Origin: Ectocarpus siliculosus
Lineage: Eukaryota; Sar; Phaeophyceae; Ectocarpales; Ectocarpaceae
Assembly: GCA_000310025.1 (NCBI GenBank)
Contig: FN649734.1
Location: forward strand, 5,256,010-5,320,009
DNA length: 64,000 nt
Direction of reading: 5' to 3'
Part shown: positions 1-12,258 of the stretch, one piece after another
Numbering within the stretch: the stretch's first letter is position 1
Layout: each line of letters begins with the position of its first letter
Notes under the pieces: model-generated
Database searches by the model: none
The model's input: the letters and a program-made list of their open reading frames with translations, nothing else
What the model was told of the DNA's origin: nothing
Position numbers and translations under genes: made by a program

Positions 1-100
1 TTGCCATTTCCTGAGGTCTTGACTTGTAGAGCATTCTAGACCATACTTGCGCACGCGCGTGGGATGGTAGAAATTGCTTACGCCTCATATCTTTGTTCAG

Positions 101-172
101 GGAGCATCCCGAAGGAGCTAGGTGCTTTGAGTGCGCTGGACAGGCTTTGGCTCTACGGAAACGAGCTAACCG
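101..172 (+). CDS. LRR exon of gene 1 (last LRR before the GTPase body)
   Basis: A 72-nt exon coding for exactly one 24-residue plant-type LRR (reads GSIPKELGALSAL, then DRLWLYGNELT). It follows a clean acceptor (ttgttcag) and ends at a donor (gtgagg). The exon begins with the last two bases of a glycine codon and ends with the first base of the next, so both flanking introns are phase 1. This is the same format as the LRR exons of genes 2 and 3. The following intron (173-1538) shows no further LRR exon, but it holds a block at about 991-1150 shared with the equivalent introns of the other two genes. Confidence 0.85.
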
Positions 173-3100
173 GTGAGGAGGAGAGTAGAGTTGGTGGATT
201 TCTGTTGTTGAGAACACGTGTTGTCCGGGAGAAAGCGGCCTGGAAGTCGAATCCTTTATGAACTGGCGGCATTATTGTTTGACGGTTGTTTTTGGTCTAC
301 CATCGGCTTGGGGGTATTCGGGACAGTTCGCAATATTTACTTCCACAGGCATATGACCCGAATCCCACAAGGTAGCAGTTTGGGTGAGACCAGGAAACGT
401 AAACGAAGAAAACTAAGCCACTTCACTGAGAGAGTGACAAACGGGCGGCAGAGTGAGAATGTGACCTCATGCGGAAGCAAAAGGGCCCCTCTAACGTGAG
501 ATGGATGTTGCAACGCTAATTGATATCAAAACCAAAGAGAGGGTCACAACAAATGCTCTCCCCGGGGATGGGAAAAACCTCTTCGTTTGCGGGAAAACCT
601 CTTGGTTATGTTGGACGAATGACAGTCCAGCCTTGCGTACACCGTAAGACATATTCTAGGCAGAACAGACCACCCCATTCGCCTGTCGCTGCTTGCATGG
701 ACGCCGACAACGACGAATACTTCTTTACGAGCTGTTTCAGGGTGAATGCATGGAGCCCACACCAGATTTCACCCCGTTTTGTTTGCGTTTGGGTGTGTCT
801 TGAATCCCATAAACAACCTGGACAGTGTAACATGCGAGGCAGAAAACTTGAAGTGACTGACCGGTCAATGGAAAATATCAATCGAAACGAGTTTTGGCCG
901 GACGCGGTGAACTTGCTGCGTTTCCGTCGCGTACGTAATTAAGGGGATACGATATACGACTCATTCATGTTTTCTGCGCCATTTTCTGCTTGACAGCTCT
1001 CTGGGACCACACTCAAAACGCACAACATGTCGAAGAGGGAGGTAACAGAACGTTAGGTACGGTTACATTCAGGACGAGATGCAAAGCGGTGCCATCGGCA
1101 CAGCCAGTGTTGGCCTGCGAGTAGACGGAACTGCATTGATCGTGATGGGCTTTGTTACTCCACACGCGAACGAGTGTACATCGTGCCGGTAGTCCATAGG
1201 AGTAAGCTCTATGTTGTGAGACATGAAAAGAAGAACAGATCAACGGTGCACCGTATTTTGGCATTCCCATCCCATAATCAATGTGGAACACCCGCTTGAC
1301 GGGCGCAATCTTGTACGGTGAGGATGGCCCTGTCGTATGCCGCATCGTGTAGTTACAGTTTCTCGTTCGGTATTGTCTCAACTTCGTCGCCCGCGGTGCA
1401 CCGACCAGAGACGAAAGAGTTACGTGCGAACTGGTCATCGTAGCCATAGTGTTATCTACGCTTTGACCTGGTGATTACCGACGACTCGAGCGATGATAAC
1501 CATCCTCCCAAATTTACATGCTCTACGTTGTTTGGTAGGAGGGCAGCTTCCTAGCCAGCTGTGCCGGTTGCTCGACGTCCTAGACCGTGCAACGGGAGGG
1601 ATACTCGGTCTCGATGATAACCCATGGGCTGAGCCGCCAGCATCAATCGTGTCCAAGGGCCCGACGAGCATTAGAGGGTATTTCGAAGACCTGTATGTTG
1701 AATCCTCCCGGGTCCAGCGCAACAGCGTCAAGATTATTCTCGTCGGGCAGGAAGGCGCAGGGAAAACGAGGTCAGTGATGGTCTTGCTCGGGGCCACCGC
1801 TGATGCATCAAATGTGGTTGGCCGACTCGTTCGACGCAACGGACACCAGACGGTCGTGGCCGGGATGGAAGACCAACTTCAACCAAATATAGCGTACATG
1901 ATGCTCGACCTTCACGAGGACGTCGGTAGCTAGAACCAAGGATCACTCTCGTGTTTGAACCATCTATGCGTGGCTCTAGTCTTGTTTTCTCCTCCTAGAA
2001 TCGGGTTGAATACTGGCTCGAAAATGAACCTGTTCTTACGGTGTCTTTTTGCTGGGGACCGGTGTTTACGCCTCGCAGCTTGCGCCAGAGCATGAAGGCC
2101 AATGCAGCAATTCCTACGGGAGAGTGGAAGGAGGAGAGCACGGTTTTCGCAGATGTGGAGCCCATGCAGCTAGAAGGCTCATTCGTTCGGGTGTACGATT
2201 GCGCCGGCCAGGTAGCAAGTGTTGTTCGAGCTGAAGAGCGCTGTGGAGGTACTCGATAGGCATCACGTGAGACCGTTCCCAGGACCATTCCCTGTGCTCG
2301 CTAGGTTCGAGGATTCGGGGAATGCTCGGGTTGTCGGTTGCTTGGAATGGTTCCATAGGGATACCGTACACATTTGCGTGACACACATCTTGAAGGAGGA
2401 GAGGCCATCTAGTCGATGATGGTCGCCGATTAGCTCACACTACCCACGTTCGACAGGTTGCCTACACGGGGCTGCTGCAGATGTTCCTGACGCCACGGTC
2501 CGTTTGCGTGCTAGTGTGCAACGCGGAGGCTTTCGGACAGCAGCGAGGTGACGACACCGGTGGTCAGGTCAAGGAAGACTGCCGCAAGCTGGAAGAACTA
2601 CGAGTCTGCGATTGGCTGCGATCAGTATCTCGACGCGTCCCTAACAACGACGTCATCCTCGTCGCTACCAAGTGTGATTTGGTAGGCGGCAACGCTGAGG
2701 AATTCGGCAGAAGAATTGAGCAGGCCACTCGAACGTGGCTGGCGAGCTGGGTTCACGATGGCATGCAGCCCGTTCGGTTGGAACCTGGCGTTTGTCTCAC
2801 GAGCTGCTGCGCTAGTGCCGTCGGGGAAAATGGCGAGAAAAGCACCGGACACAACGCATCGGAGAGAGGTTGGGCGTGCGACTGGCGGGACGATAGAGAC
2901 GATATGCCCCCGCCCGGTTTGGTCCACCGGCTCGTCAACAAGCCCGACGGGAGTGGCCTTCGAGGAACGCAGATGGTACTTCCTCGCAGCTGGGATATCG
3001 CCCTCACTGTGCTTGAAGCTCTAGAGCGTGGACGGTGAGCTCGATTACGTGTTGTTTGGAGGGGGTTCCTCAGCAACGGTTGGGTAGCCTTCTGAATCCA

Positions 3101-6100
3101 ATAGGATATCATCGCCAGTCATCGGTCTGGACACAACCACCCCCAAATCCCAAGAGGGCTGCGAGGGGATTTGATCCCCTTCTGGGAGAAGCGTTTCGAA
3201 CAAAGATCACTGGATATAGACGAGAAACGATGATTTTGTTTTTTTTTGCGATGTTGTAAAATCGATTCTCATGCTCACCCCTGCAATGCACATTGGTCAT
3301 CTCGTTATTGGAGCCCATGCGCACTGCAACATCTTCACTTTGCCACAATCTCATACAGCCACGACACTTTGTTAGTGCACGCAAGATACGGTTGCTGAAA
3401 GACCGAAGAATCAGAAGAACGCCCAGACCCAATGATGAAGTGCAAGATGAAGCAAGCAGTGCTGAGATCTGTATGAGAAGCTACCGGTGATAACCGTGGA
3501 CGCACGGGGTGTGAATCACTTGGATGCTGACCAGGACCAAAAAGCTATTCCATCTAACTGTACGCCCCACCATCCCTCGCCAAATGGGAAAAATGTTTTG
3601 TTCTGACTTTGCTCGTGAGATGTCCTTGGTCACGTCGGTGTCCGTCGCGCGTACTCGACTAGTCCGTACGATCCAGAGGTACCCGCACTGTCCTCGAACA
3701 CTAGGGTCCTAGACGATGCGAGCATATACCCCTTGAATACACCACCGTTGATCCTGGTAATTGTCGACGATGCTTGCCCAGCGATCCCGTGGAGGTGGTG
3801 GTGGAGCATTTGGCTGAGCCTGACAGAGAAGACGCGACGAGAACAGCAGCACGGCAAACAGGCGTGTATCAGGGGATCACGGTGGAAGCCCTCAGGGTCA
3901 AATGGCAGGAGGCGGTTGTTGGCCTGGCCAGAAGAGGTGTCAATGTCACTAACGCCAAGAATGCGTTGGAGGGAGCTCTGTCGATCAGGTACAGAGCACT
4001 AATATTCTACACCAGAGAGGCTTGAAGCTTTCCGAAATGTGTTTGTTACTGATAATGTGTTGATTATGTTGCCCGCAGAAAACCCGCGGAGGGGGGGCAT
4101 GCGGATCTGGATGAAGGCTTAGTTCTACCGCCCATCTGTAGATTGGACGCTGTTGGTGCTCACGGCCAGCTTTTGGAACCAGTTTCTGGAACCTTTCCGT
4201 GAAATCCGTATTTTCCTGTCCACACCTTTCCAGCCTCTCTCCTATTCCCAGTCTTCATCATTGACAGTTGACCTGGTGGGCACAAATAGACTTTCGGTTA
4301 AGTTGGCTGACATGTGAACCTAGGCCGGCGTGCGGGAAATCGTGGCAAATAGGATGCTAGTAATGCGAACCTAGCTGTGGCGCGGGACTGCTTGAGTGCG
4401 CCTGGTCATGTAGTAATGCAGACTGAACTCTTCATTTTGTCCACAACATTCACATGCAGGGAATTCGACGGGTCCCTTGTTCGCCACGAGATGTTTGTCT
4501 TTCTGGACGTCGTGTGGCTGGCAAGAATCCTCAAGCCTTTGCTCAACCACAAGGATGAAGAGACGTTCGACGGGCTTGTAAACCTAGGAGACACAGGCGA
4601 TACGCGTGTCACCCTCGAGGATCCATTGGACATCGCTTCGTGGGGCAGGCTCAAGAACCAGGGGGTGCTAGAACCCCGGTTAGCGCGTACAATGTGGCCT
4701 AATGGTCTGTCTAAGTACGTTCTCCCCACTCTTGCATCGCTGGGTCTGACGTTCCCGCTCAAAAACGATCCTGCTGGGGGCCTGGTAGTTCTGCTACGGC
4801 TAAACCCAGACCGCCCCGAGCGTGTGGGCAAAGTGATCGACACATTCTGCTTGGACCAAACCCCGGCATTCAGCACCAGTTGGAAGATTTTCCTCGGGGT
4901 ACCGGCCGGTGCGATTGAAAAGGTCTTGACGCGGTGCTGCAGCCTTGGTGGCGTGCAGACCTTTTGGCGGTCCGGGGTGCTTGTGCATGGTGGTCTTGGC
5001 GACGAAGATGGACACGAGATATTTGCCGTGGTCTTGGAATACTCGTCCTCCGACAACGAGCTGACTGCTCAGATTTTCGGCGATATCAGCACCCCAGCTC
5101 CATGGGTGGCGCTTTCGTATGTCATCTCTGCCGTGAGGTTGATGCTGCTGGATTTCCCAGGACTGCGCTCGAGAGGCTCTCTAAAGTGCCCTCAGCATGG
5201 CGACGCGATGCTCTTGGTCAATAAGGTGCGCCCTCAGGCCGTCGGGAGGTCTGATGGAGCATCGGTGCTTAACTGGGTAAGTGGTGGTACTTCACATGAA
5301 GGGTTCGGGGTGCAATGGACGTTGTTTGTTTAGTCATTTGGCCGTTGCCTAGCATCTCATGTGGTATCTGCTCTCGAGTCTTGTAGTCCGTGTTTCAGTC
5401 TGGTACGCCAGAACGTCAGAATCAGCTCCTTGTAGCACTCTTCCCATGAAACGTTCTCTACCTGCCACGCTTTTGAAAAATGGGAGCAATAACAAGGATT
5501 ACCAACTGTCACCATAAAAAGCAACACTCTGGGGCGGATTCTGTGCAGACAGACAAAACCGTTTGTGTGTGATTTCCTCTTGTTGGTGTGGTAGTTAGGG
5601 CAGCACTCGGGTTGATACGTAAGCTCAGGAACACTTCGTTTTGCCCGTGCTCAATGCCTACACATTCCCCATTTGTCAGATGACTCAAGCCGGGGTCAAA
5701 TTGCTGGAACCAAGTGGATGCCCACAGTGCAGTCCCGACACCAGGGGACTCGGGGCCGCGGCCATCGATCTCGTGAGCATGGTCGACATCCGACTGGACC
5801 GAGGTATGCACGTCGGTGGAGAGGTTGGAGTGTGGGTAGGTTGGTGTGTGTCTTTCGGTAGAGTCAGGCGTCCTTCACGCTGTTGCTCGATCCACGAAAG
5901 CTGCGTCTCCAATGCTTCGGTCAGTAGGTCCTGTGAAAGATGCAGAGAATGTTGCCGATGGATACGCCAGATTCAAGTTTTTCTTAGTTCCCTTTTTTTT
6001 CATCTTTTCACGTTCGTCACAGCGGTTGCGTTCGTGATTATGAAGGCGTTGTACGTTTCGTGAGCAATCGGCTCAAAAAGCGGAGTCGGAACATGTATAC

Positions 6101-7983
6101 TGGAATAAATGTGGTCATGCCCCACACCTTATTCTGTTTCGACTGGTTTAGTGACACGTCCCTGCCGACTCATAGAGCTAATGTATTGAAGGCATCGTAG
6201 CTCGCAATCAACTGCTCTCGGGTGCTGAGCGAGATGCACCCCCCATTTTGTTATCGCAGACGTGATTTTCCGCGATGTCAAGCAGAGGTTCGTCGAACTG
6301 GAGAGTCAGTACTCCTTCTCGAGCTCGGCGGTGAGGATGATTGTGTGTCCTTGGAGTTTTGGATGTTGCACTGTCGTTATTATCCTTGTCCCCGGCTGTG
6401 ATTTTTCTAAATCGAAGACTTGGTTGGTGGTTTCGCCACAATACACACTCAAACGATATATGGTAGGGGACAACTATTGAGCGCTTGGATTGGAACGTTG
6501 CTGCCCGTTTTGGATATCGCAGAAAGTGGGCCCACCGACACCATGATAGAGTGTCTTACTTAAGGACTGTTTCCCGTATCGTCAGGGGTCGGGGTTACTA
6601 GACTTCCCACTGCTAGGTCCAGAGGGTAATCTATTGGGTAGTTTCCGCCGCGATTGCTTAAAGTGCAAGGATTGGCCACCTTCACAACACTGCCCGTTCA
6701 ATGATCGACAGTGTGTCCTCATCTGTGCGCGCGCACCCTCCCGCACATAACTCGCTGACGCCGGGTGCTGCAGTTTTGGCGTGTTTTGCCACGACTTGTG
6801 TCGACCAAAAACTTGTGCTGGGTGGGAAAGAAGCAGTAAAAAAGCGCGGGCAAGGATTGGACTCGCAATCTCGTTCTTGCCATGTTCTGTCGCTCCCTGC
6901 GATCTAAGGTTGTACTTCCGTTCGTTGGCGGTAGTAGGAAAAACCTGACGTATAGCCACTGACACTGCGTACGGTACACCTGATGCGACATCGTGTTTGC
7001 GACAGGCGAGCTCCAATGACGAGGACGTGCTGATTCAAAAAATGGAGGAAGTGGCGAGAACGTTGAAGGATGGGCTTGATGACCTCAAGGGAAGGTTGGG
7101 CAAGGTTCTGGACAGCACCCAGGAAAGTCTCATGCGCCTTAAGAACTTACAGGCTGCGAACTACCCGTACCCTCGCCTGGTGGCAGTAGAGGAAATTGCT
7201 TCTGGTGGCACTCCGTCGAAAGCTCATGGGATCAACAGAGTGCTGAACAAGCTACGTGGTGTGGGTACGAAGGAGATGGTGCTGCACTTCTTGTGTCCAG
7301 TCGACATGACCAAGGTGCCGTGCGGCTATGGAGGCGAAGGCTATCGGTTTCGGGAGGCCCGTAGATGGGTCAAGAAGCTATCGCCTGTGCTTCAGGTATG
7401 ACAAGCACTTGCACCGACCGATCGTAGGTAGCAGAGGTGGTCCAGTTTCTTCCCTGTCTTTACTCAGGCGGCCTTCCAAACAAGAAGCGTTCCTGCTTGC
7501 AATACATTGAGGTATGAGCGTACAAATGTGAATTCCTACAAACATCCAAATATCCGTTTCTACTTTGTATTGGTCGGGTGCTCCTTTTCTTCCTAGGTGG
7601 CCGTGGTGACGGCGAAGGTGGCCCTAAAAGCAACGTCAGGGCTAGACGTGGATCTCTCGAATTTCCTCAAGGACGTGCAAGATGGATTCGTCGATGAGCT
7701 GGTCGACCAAACACTCGACGAGGACACGCTACTTCGTGTTGTATTGGGTGAGGAGGATGCCGGGTTCAACATGCGAAAGGAAACAAGAGCCTCGTATGAA
7801 GCACTGCGGGGGTTCATGGGAAAACTTGAAAGGCGTAAGGATGCTAGGGATGGCGATGGCTACGTAGATTTCAGGGACAACATGCAACGTCTATCGGACG
7901 GAAGGGGGGGGGAAGTATGGGTTCGGAACGAAAACGTTGAACGGTGGTTGGACTCACATTCGAACGCTGTACCATCGCGCTAG
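101..7983 (+). CDS. LRR-Roc-COR (ROCO) GTPase, gene 1, 5' end outside window
   Basis: This is a multi-exon gene for a ROCO-family protein, a large GTPase in which LRRs precede a Ras-like Roc domain and a COR domain. Exons inferred from splice signals and from alignment with the two other copies are 101-172, 1539-1770, 2079-2211, 2457-3034, 3782-3988, 4460-5225, 5680-5803, 6260-6330, 7006-7395 and 7597-7983. They join in one open frame of about 985 residues ending at TAG 7981-7983. G1 (GQEGAGKTS), G3 (DCAGQ) and G4 (TKCD) are all present, so the GTPase should bind nucleotide. The start codon and further LRR exons must lie left of the window. In brown algae this family is a candidate class of intracellular pathogen receptors; that role is inferred from the family. 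No disabling change was seen in the visible exons. Confidence 0.85.
1539..3034 (+). CDS. Roc GTPase exons of gene 1
   Basis: Three exons (1539-1770, 2079-2211, 2457-3034) build the linker and the Roc GTPase. The first starts in phase 1 after tttggtag, carries a conserved linker (QLCRLLDVLDRA, then DDNPWAEPP) and ends within the P-loop GQEGAGKT, the AG of the following serine codon being split by the intron. The second runs to DCAGQ, the G3 motif that positions the catalytic water and binds magnesium. The third carries VILVATKCD (G4, guanine recognition) and ends at donor gtgagc. Introns between G1 and G3, and straight after G3, are conserved in all three genes. The intron after the last exon (3035-3781) holds only a short T-arm-like hairpin near 3163-3182 that also occurs downstream of the equivalent exon in gene 2. 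Confidence 0.85.
3782..5225 (+). CDS. COR domain exons of gene 1
   Basis: Exons 3782-3988 (207 nt) and 4460-5225 (766 nt) encode the COR (C-terminal of Roc) region. In ROCO proteins this region forms the dimer interface and is needed for the GTPase cycle. The first starts DPVEVVVEHL and contains a WQEAV helix. The second starts at REFDGS and includes FLDVVWLARILKPLLNH and WPNGLSKYVLPTL, the pattern typical of the N-terminal half of COR, then FLGVPAGAIEKVLTRCC. The first exon completes a codon split after the Roc exon. The 766-nt exon ends in phase 0 at donor gtgcgc. Both exons match gene 2 in length exactly. No break was seen. Confidence 0.8.
5680..7983 (+). CDS. C-terminal tail exons of gene 1
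   Basis: Four exons follow COR: 5680-5803 (124 nt), 6260-6330 (71 nt), 7006-7395 (390 nt) and 7597-7983 (387 nt with stop). The first has a CPQC pair next to GLGAAAIDLVSMVDIRLDR, suggesting a small zinc-binding or structural turn. The second is a short amphipathic segment. The third is strongly charged and helical in its first half, followed by LHFLCPVDMTKVPCGYGG. The last begins VAVVTAKVALKA and ends NENVERWLDSH. I recognise no named domain in the tail, but all four exons are conserved in order and phase in every copy, so this is part of the protein and not run-on sequence. The stop is TAG at 7981-7983. Confidence 0.75.
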
Positions 7984-8577
7984 ATGCGTGGCCACTATAA
8001 TAGGGGAGTATGCACACCGAATTGCGATGCTGTAGATTTATCTTCTATTTTGGTTTCGTCGTAGGAACGGGGTAGAATGGCACGCTGTGGCACGGCCGCT
8101 CGGAACGAGGAAGAGGAAAGAAGAGGGACAGAGCGGGCTCCGACCATACTATTGTCATGAAGAGCGCAGGGTGGGAGAAGAGCAATGCGTTTCTTTCCGC
8201 TTTTTGATGGAGTCGAGACAGTTGTGCTTAAGAGCACGATGTGTCTACTTTCTTTGTTTGCCCTTTTTCCCTTTCGCATGCAGGCGTGAACAAAAGTTCT
8301 ATGTCATGCTCTCTTTGTTGAAATTTTCTTGCTCTACTTCGAATGCTGTTGTGGGAATCGCGGGTTCGTCGATCGTATCGTGGGGGTACTGCGGTAAGGG
8401 GAACATTGGTACCCTATATGTGATATGCATATATCTGGGCTATATTTGGGTGGGTCCGTTCGCACGCACCATGGCGGCCATGGTGATCGACGATGAACAA
8501 TAACATGCGTTCGGCGGTATGAGAAGTGCAGGGTAGACAACGCCTTGTGCATGTGCTCACACATTGTCGGGAATTCA

Positions 8578-8930
8578 CGAGGGACGTCCCATGGGACGTG
8601 CGTTGAGATGTCCCACACGTCCCACAGGCGTCCCACGTCCGCTTCAAATCGCCAACAATTAGGAGGTGCTATGCCTCGCCTGTGTTGACGCTTTTGACGG
8701 TCCATGGGTAGCTTGAGACGTCTTGTGGTCCGTGTGGGACAGCCCATGCGATGCGTGGGGACGTGCAGGACGCCGATGAAACGGCCATTCGACTAAACGT
8801 CATGGTCGGGCGAAAATACGCTCTGGCAGCCCCAGGGTCCTGTCTACATATGACGCATGTATTGTATGCGTCTACAGTAGGGGTCAGGCAGATGGGACTT
8901 GTGGGATGCCCCAGGGACGTCCCATACGGA
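8578..8930. repeat. Cluster of GGGAC/GTCCC motifs
   Basis: The hexamer GTCCCA and its complement recur at high density here. The palindromic core GGGACGTCCCAT appears near both ends, about 8583-8594 and 8912-8924. The middle contains further copies around 8610-8640 and 8725-8760. The arrangement resembles a decayed small element or a protein-binding cluster; neither can be decided from sequence alone. Confidence 0.4.
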
Positions 8931-10234
8931 TTCCTAATAATCAAGATTCCAATTTTCTGGTGAAGGCGTTTCGTGAACGTTTCTTCGACGTTTCTTGACC
9001 AAAGGCAACTGGGACGAAGTGCAACGGTACGTTACTACTACTGCTGTATGAGCCAGTTTGTTCGGCGTTTTACGGACCCACGCTGCTGTACATGTTGCTG
9101 AATCATGTACAACACCCACAAGTTCGGCGCGTGCCCAGTACATATCTGCTGAAAAGCACCAAGCAGCAATCGTAATATTGCCTTGTAAGCCTCCGGACCA
9201 TCATGTCTACGGCTCCCTCGGTCACACCACATGTGGCCTTGGCCTCGTTCAACCGACATCCAATAGTCTACACATGCGACAAAACTGATAGAATCAGCGG
9301 AGGTGCACCTGGAGGTCTGCTCCTCGGATGCACTAGCCTCTGACCCTGCAATCGCCCGCACCCATAGGACCGCCGGAAAGGGAATCTGGAGCCCTGGAGA
9401 TACTGATGGGAAAAAATGGTGGTATCTTGTGGTATGCAACATTCCTACAAGTAGAGCTGTCTGATGCGGAGGGATTCAGACGTGGACGGGGTGCCGTAGC
9501 AACCTAATCACGTAGCGCGAGCAACCAGCATAATTTTCTACCTTGTCCCCGTAGACGTGCACACTTGGAACCAGGACAGCACGTCCTGATGACAGGGACA
9601 CGGCAGCTCTTGGAACCGGACCCGGACAGCGGGAACGCTTGCGCCCCTCGCGCCCCCTCGGAGGGGGCTCACAGATGGCAACCCAACACATGATGAGCCG
9701 TACTTCGTGGAAGGTTCCTCCGCACATCACAGACCACATCAACACCCCGCCACCCACCAACCCTGAAGCTAACCCCAGGAGGTCAAGTGGGAAGGGACTT
9801 CAGGTGAGAGATTGACGGAGCTTCTGGTTTAGAGTTCTTTGAATGGTGGCATTGGAAACGAGAGGAGCGAGGCTGTCGGCTGAATACCACAAACTACTAT
9901 ACTTGTACGCCAACAGCCAACTCTGTGCACATAAACCGTTCCTCTCGGGGGGCTTCAGATTCGAACACCTGGCAATGGAGCACGCGAGCTTCCTTACTCA
10001 TCCTTCGAAGGCCATCTGTCATAGTGTTGTGTTTAGGTCCGGGTGCTGAAGACAGTGCTCAGGAGTTTCCATCATCGTACATAAAGCCTCGGTCAGCTGT
10101 AATACCCGGCACCGTATGTGGTATGCGTACCGCGTTACGCCTTCTCGTTTCAATTTTCCACAGCAGTAGTCTACGCAGCAAAAAACCCGACTAAGCAAAC
10201 ATGTGGGATAAAGTATTCAATCCGTGCTTTGGAG

Positions 10235-10258
10235 TTAGGGTTAGGGTTAGGGCTAGGG
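10235..10258 (+). repeat. Interstitial telomere-type repeat (TTAGGG)
   Basis: Three perfect TTAGGG hexamers followed by one CTAGGG. The tract is internal to the chromosome segment and short, as expected from repair of a break by telomerase or from a chance seed, and not from a chromosome end. Confidence 0.6.
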
Positions 10259-12258
10259 TCTGCGTGCCCCCTCCCTATTCTTTTTCAAGATACTCTTAAA
10301 ATCCCGCGTAGGCGGTCCGGCCGGCCACCACTTACCGCAAATGACACAAGATAACACACCCCCAGGACCAATTTTGAAATCGATTTCTCAACAGCAGAAA
10401 GAGTCACAGCGCCGAAAACGGTGGTGTTAAAAGCTGTCTCGTCGAGAGCTTTCCGAAAATGTATTGTTTCGTTGTTTCCTTTTGGTGCATCCTCTTCGTC
10501 GTGGCGTAATCAAGCTTTGAAAATTGGTCCAGGGGGTGTGTTTTGTTGTGTCATGTACGGTAGTTTTTCCGAACTATCAACTGATGGCGACAACAACCAA
10601 GAAAGCACGTGTGGGAGCAGTCGGGCAGTGTTACGTAACGCATCATCCTTGCATTGTCACAGAAAGCTGGTTGTCTCACACAGCATCGTAGTCTACCTCC
10701 ACACACCTTGTGCCTGAATCCAACAATATCCACCAGTCAGCCAAAATTCGGGACAAACCCCCGACACGATGAGTACCCAAATCAGTTTTCTTGCGTTGCG
10801 GAGTCCCGACCTGGGCAAATGTTTGGTAGGAAACATCATGAAGCAGCGGCACGCGCCTTGGCCCCCCCAGTCCCCCCCCAGTCCCCAGACCTGTTTGCTG
10901 AGGCCGTTCTGTCGGGGGAGGTACATACTAGTGTAGCTGCGGTCCGAAAAATCCGAAAACTTCTGAGTCCGTAGTCCGTGCCATTCACGATACATTGCCG
11001 ACACACGCGCCGTCACAGACCCAATCCCCGGAACTGCTGGGTGTCCCTGTATGGGCCAAGATTTGGGGATGCTTTTGACCGCAGCTGCATATGCGTACTT
11101 GCGTCCTTCGACAGCACGGCACAAGCAGCTGATCTGGGTGTAACCCAACGCATGCCGCCGCTCCATGATGTCCCCTACAAGAGTATGTGCTCAGGTCGTG
11201 ACTCCGCAACCATCAAGTTTGTTTCCGATTTACTCCATTGGTCTACAGATGCGTTCGATTGGTCACGACCCTTACACGCTCCCTATTGGCTGAATCTAAC
11301 TCCGTTGGTGTCCCGTTGCATTTTCCAAGATAGTTCGTATGCGGCCGTGGGAAAAGCGTAGTTACGGTCCATAGGTCGTGTGCCGAAGGACATGAAGCTT
11401 CTCTTCTGCAGGTCGTTAAGCTTCCAGCTTTGGGTCTTTCTGTGCATGCTTTACACAGATTTATGTGCAACAGTTGTTGTGCGAACAACGTGCGAACGTA
11501 ACGGGTATACGTCGAAGTACAAATAATACCGGGTTTTTAACCGTTCGTCCCTTTTAAAGCAAGTATGTTTGCATAAAATCTGGTACTCGGCCCCTATCTA
11601 CACCTATGGGTCACCTATTTTCAGCAACGCCAAGGAAGAGTTGTTGCTGTCTTCACATTAAGAACCGTTCTGGTCTTCGCTCAGTACTAATGTCCGTATA
11701 CTGTAGTATTGGTACAACTGACGCGGACGCCTTCCGTGGTCACAAGCTAACTACCCCAAAAAGGGGGTTTCACCTTTCCAGAAAAATCATCAATACTCGT
11801 GCGCGCGAACAATGCTCAATGCTCAAGACAATTACTGTAGGTCCACTTTGGGGCGGCGGGGGGGGGGGGTGTACTCATAGTCGTGCATGCCGTAGTCGTT
11901 TGACCATTGACCTCGCATCCCTACAAAGCCGGGACGGAGCACGCCGGGTTCTCACCGGACCAGGCTCTCACATCACCAAGCGCGAAGCGCCGTGAGGTAT
12001 TTGGCGAGTCGCATGAAGGGTGAGCTGCATCCTGTTAAGGGTGTTCGGCATCTTGTGCTTACTTCCTTGCGTACGGATGACAGCTACGTATGACTTAATT
12101 TATTTTCTGGTGCTTTTACTTCCAGAGACAGTTGTAAGCACTGTGTAACTGCCTCGAGGAAGCTTGACCATTTTAACACAACGTGGTGCGATCATCCCCC
12201 GTTGCGCGGAGTGAGGTTTCTCCACCCCGCACAACATGATCTACTCGACCACCATTAT

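Noticed and set aside
4406-5056. Long minus-strand ORF opposite the COR exon
   Set aside because: It is a shadow of the conserved sense exon and recurs opposite the same exon in gene 2.
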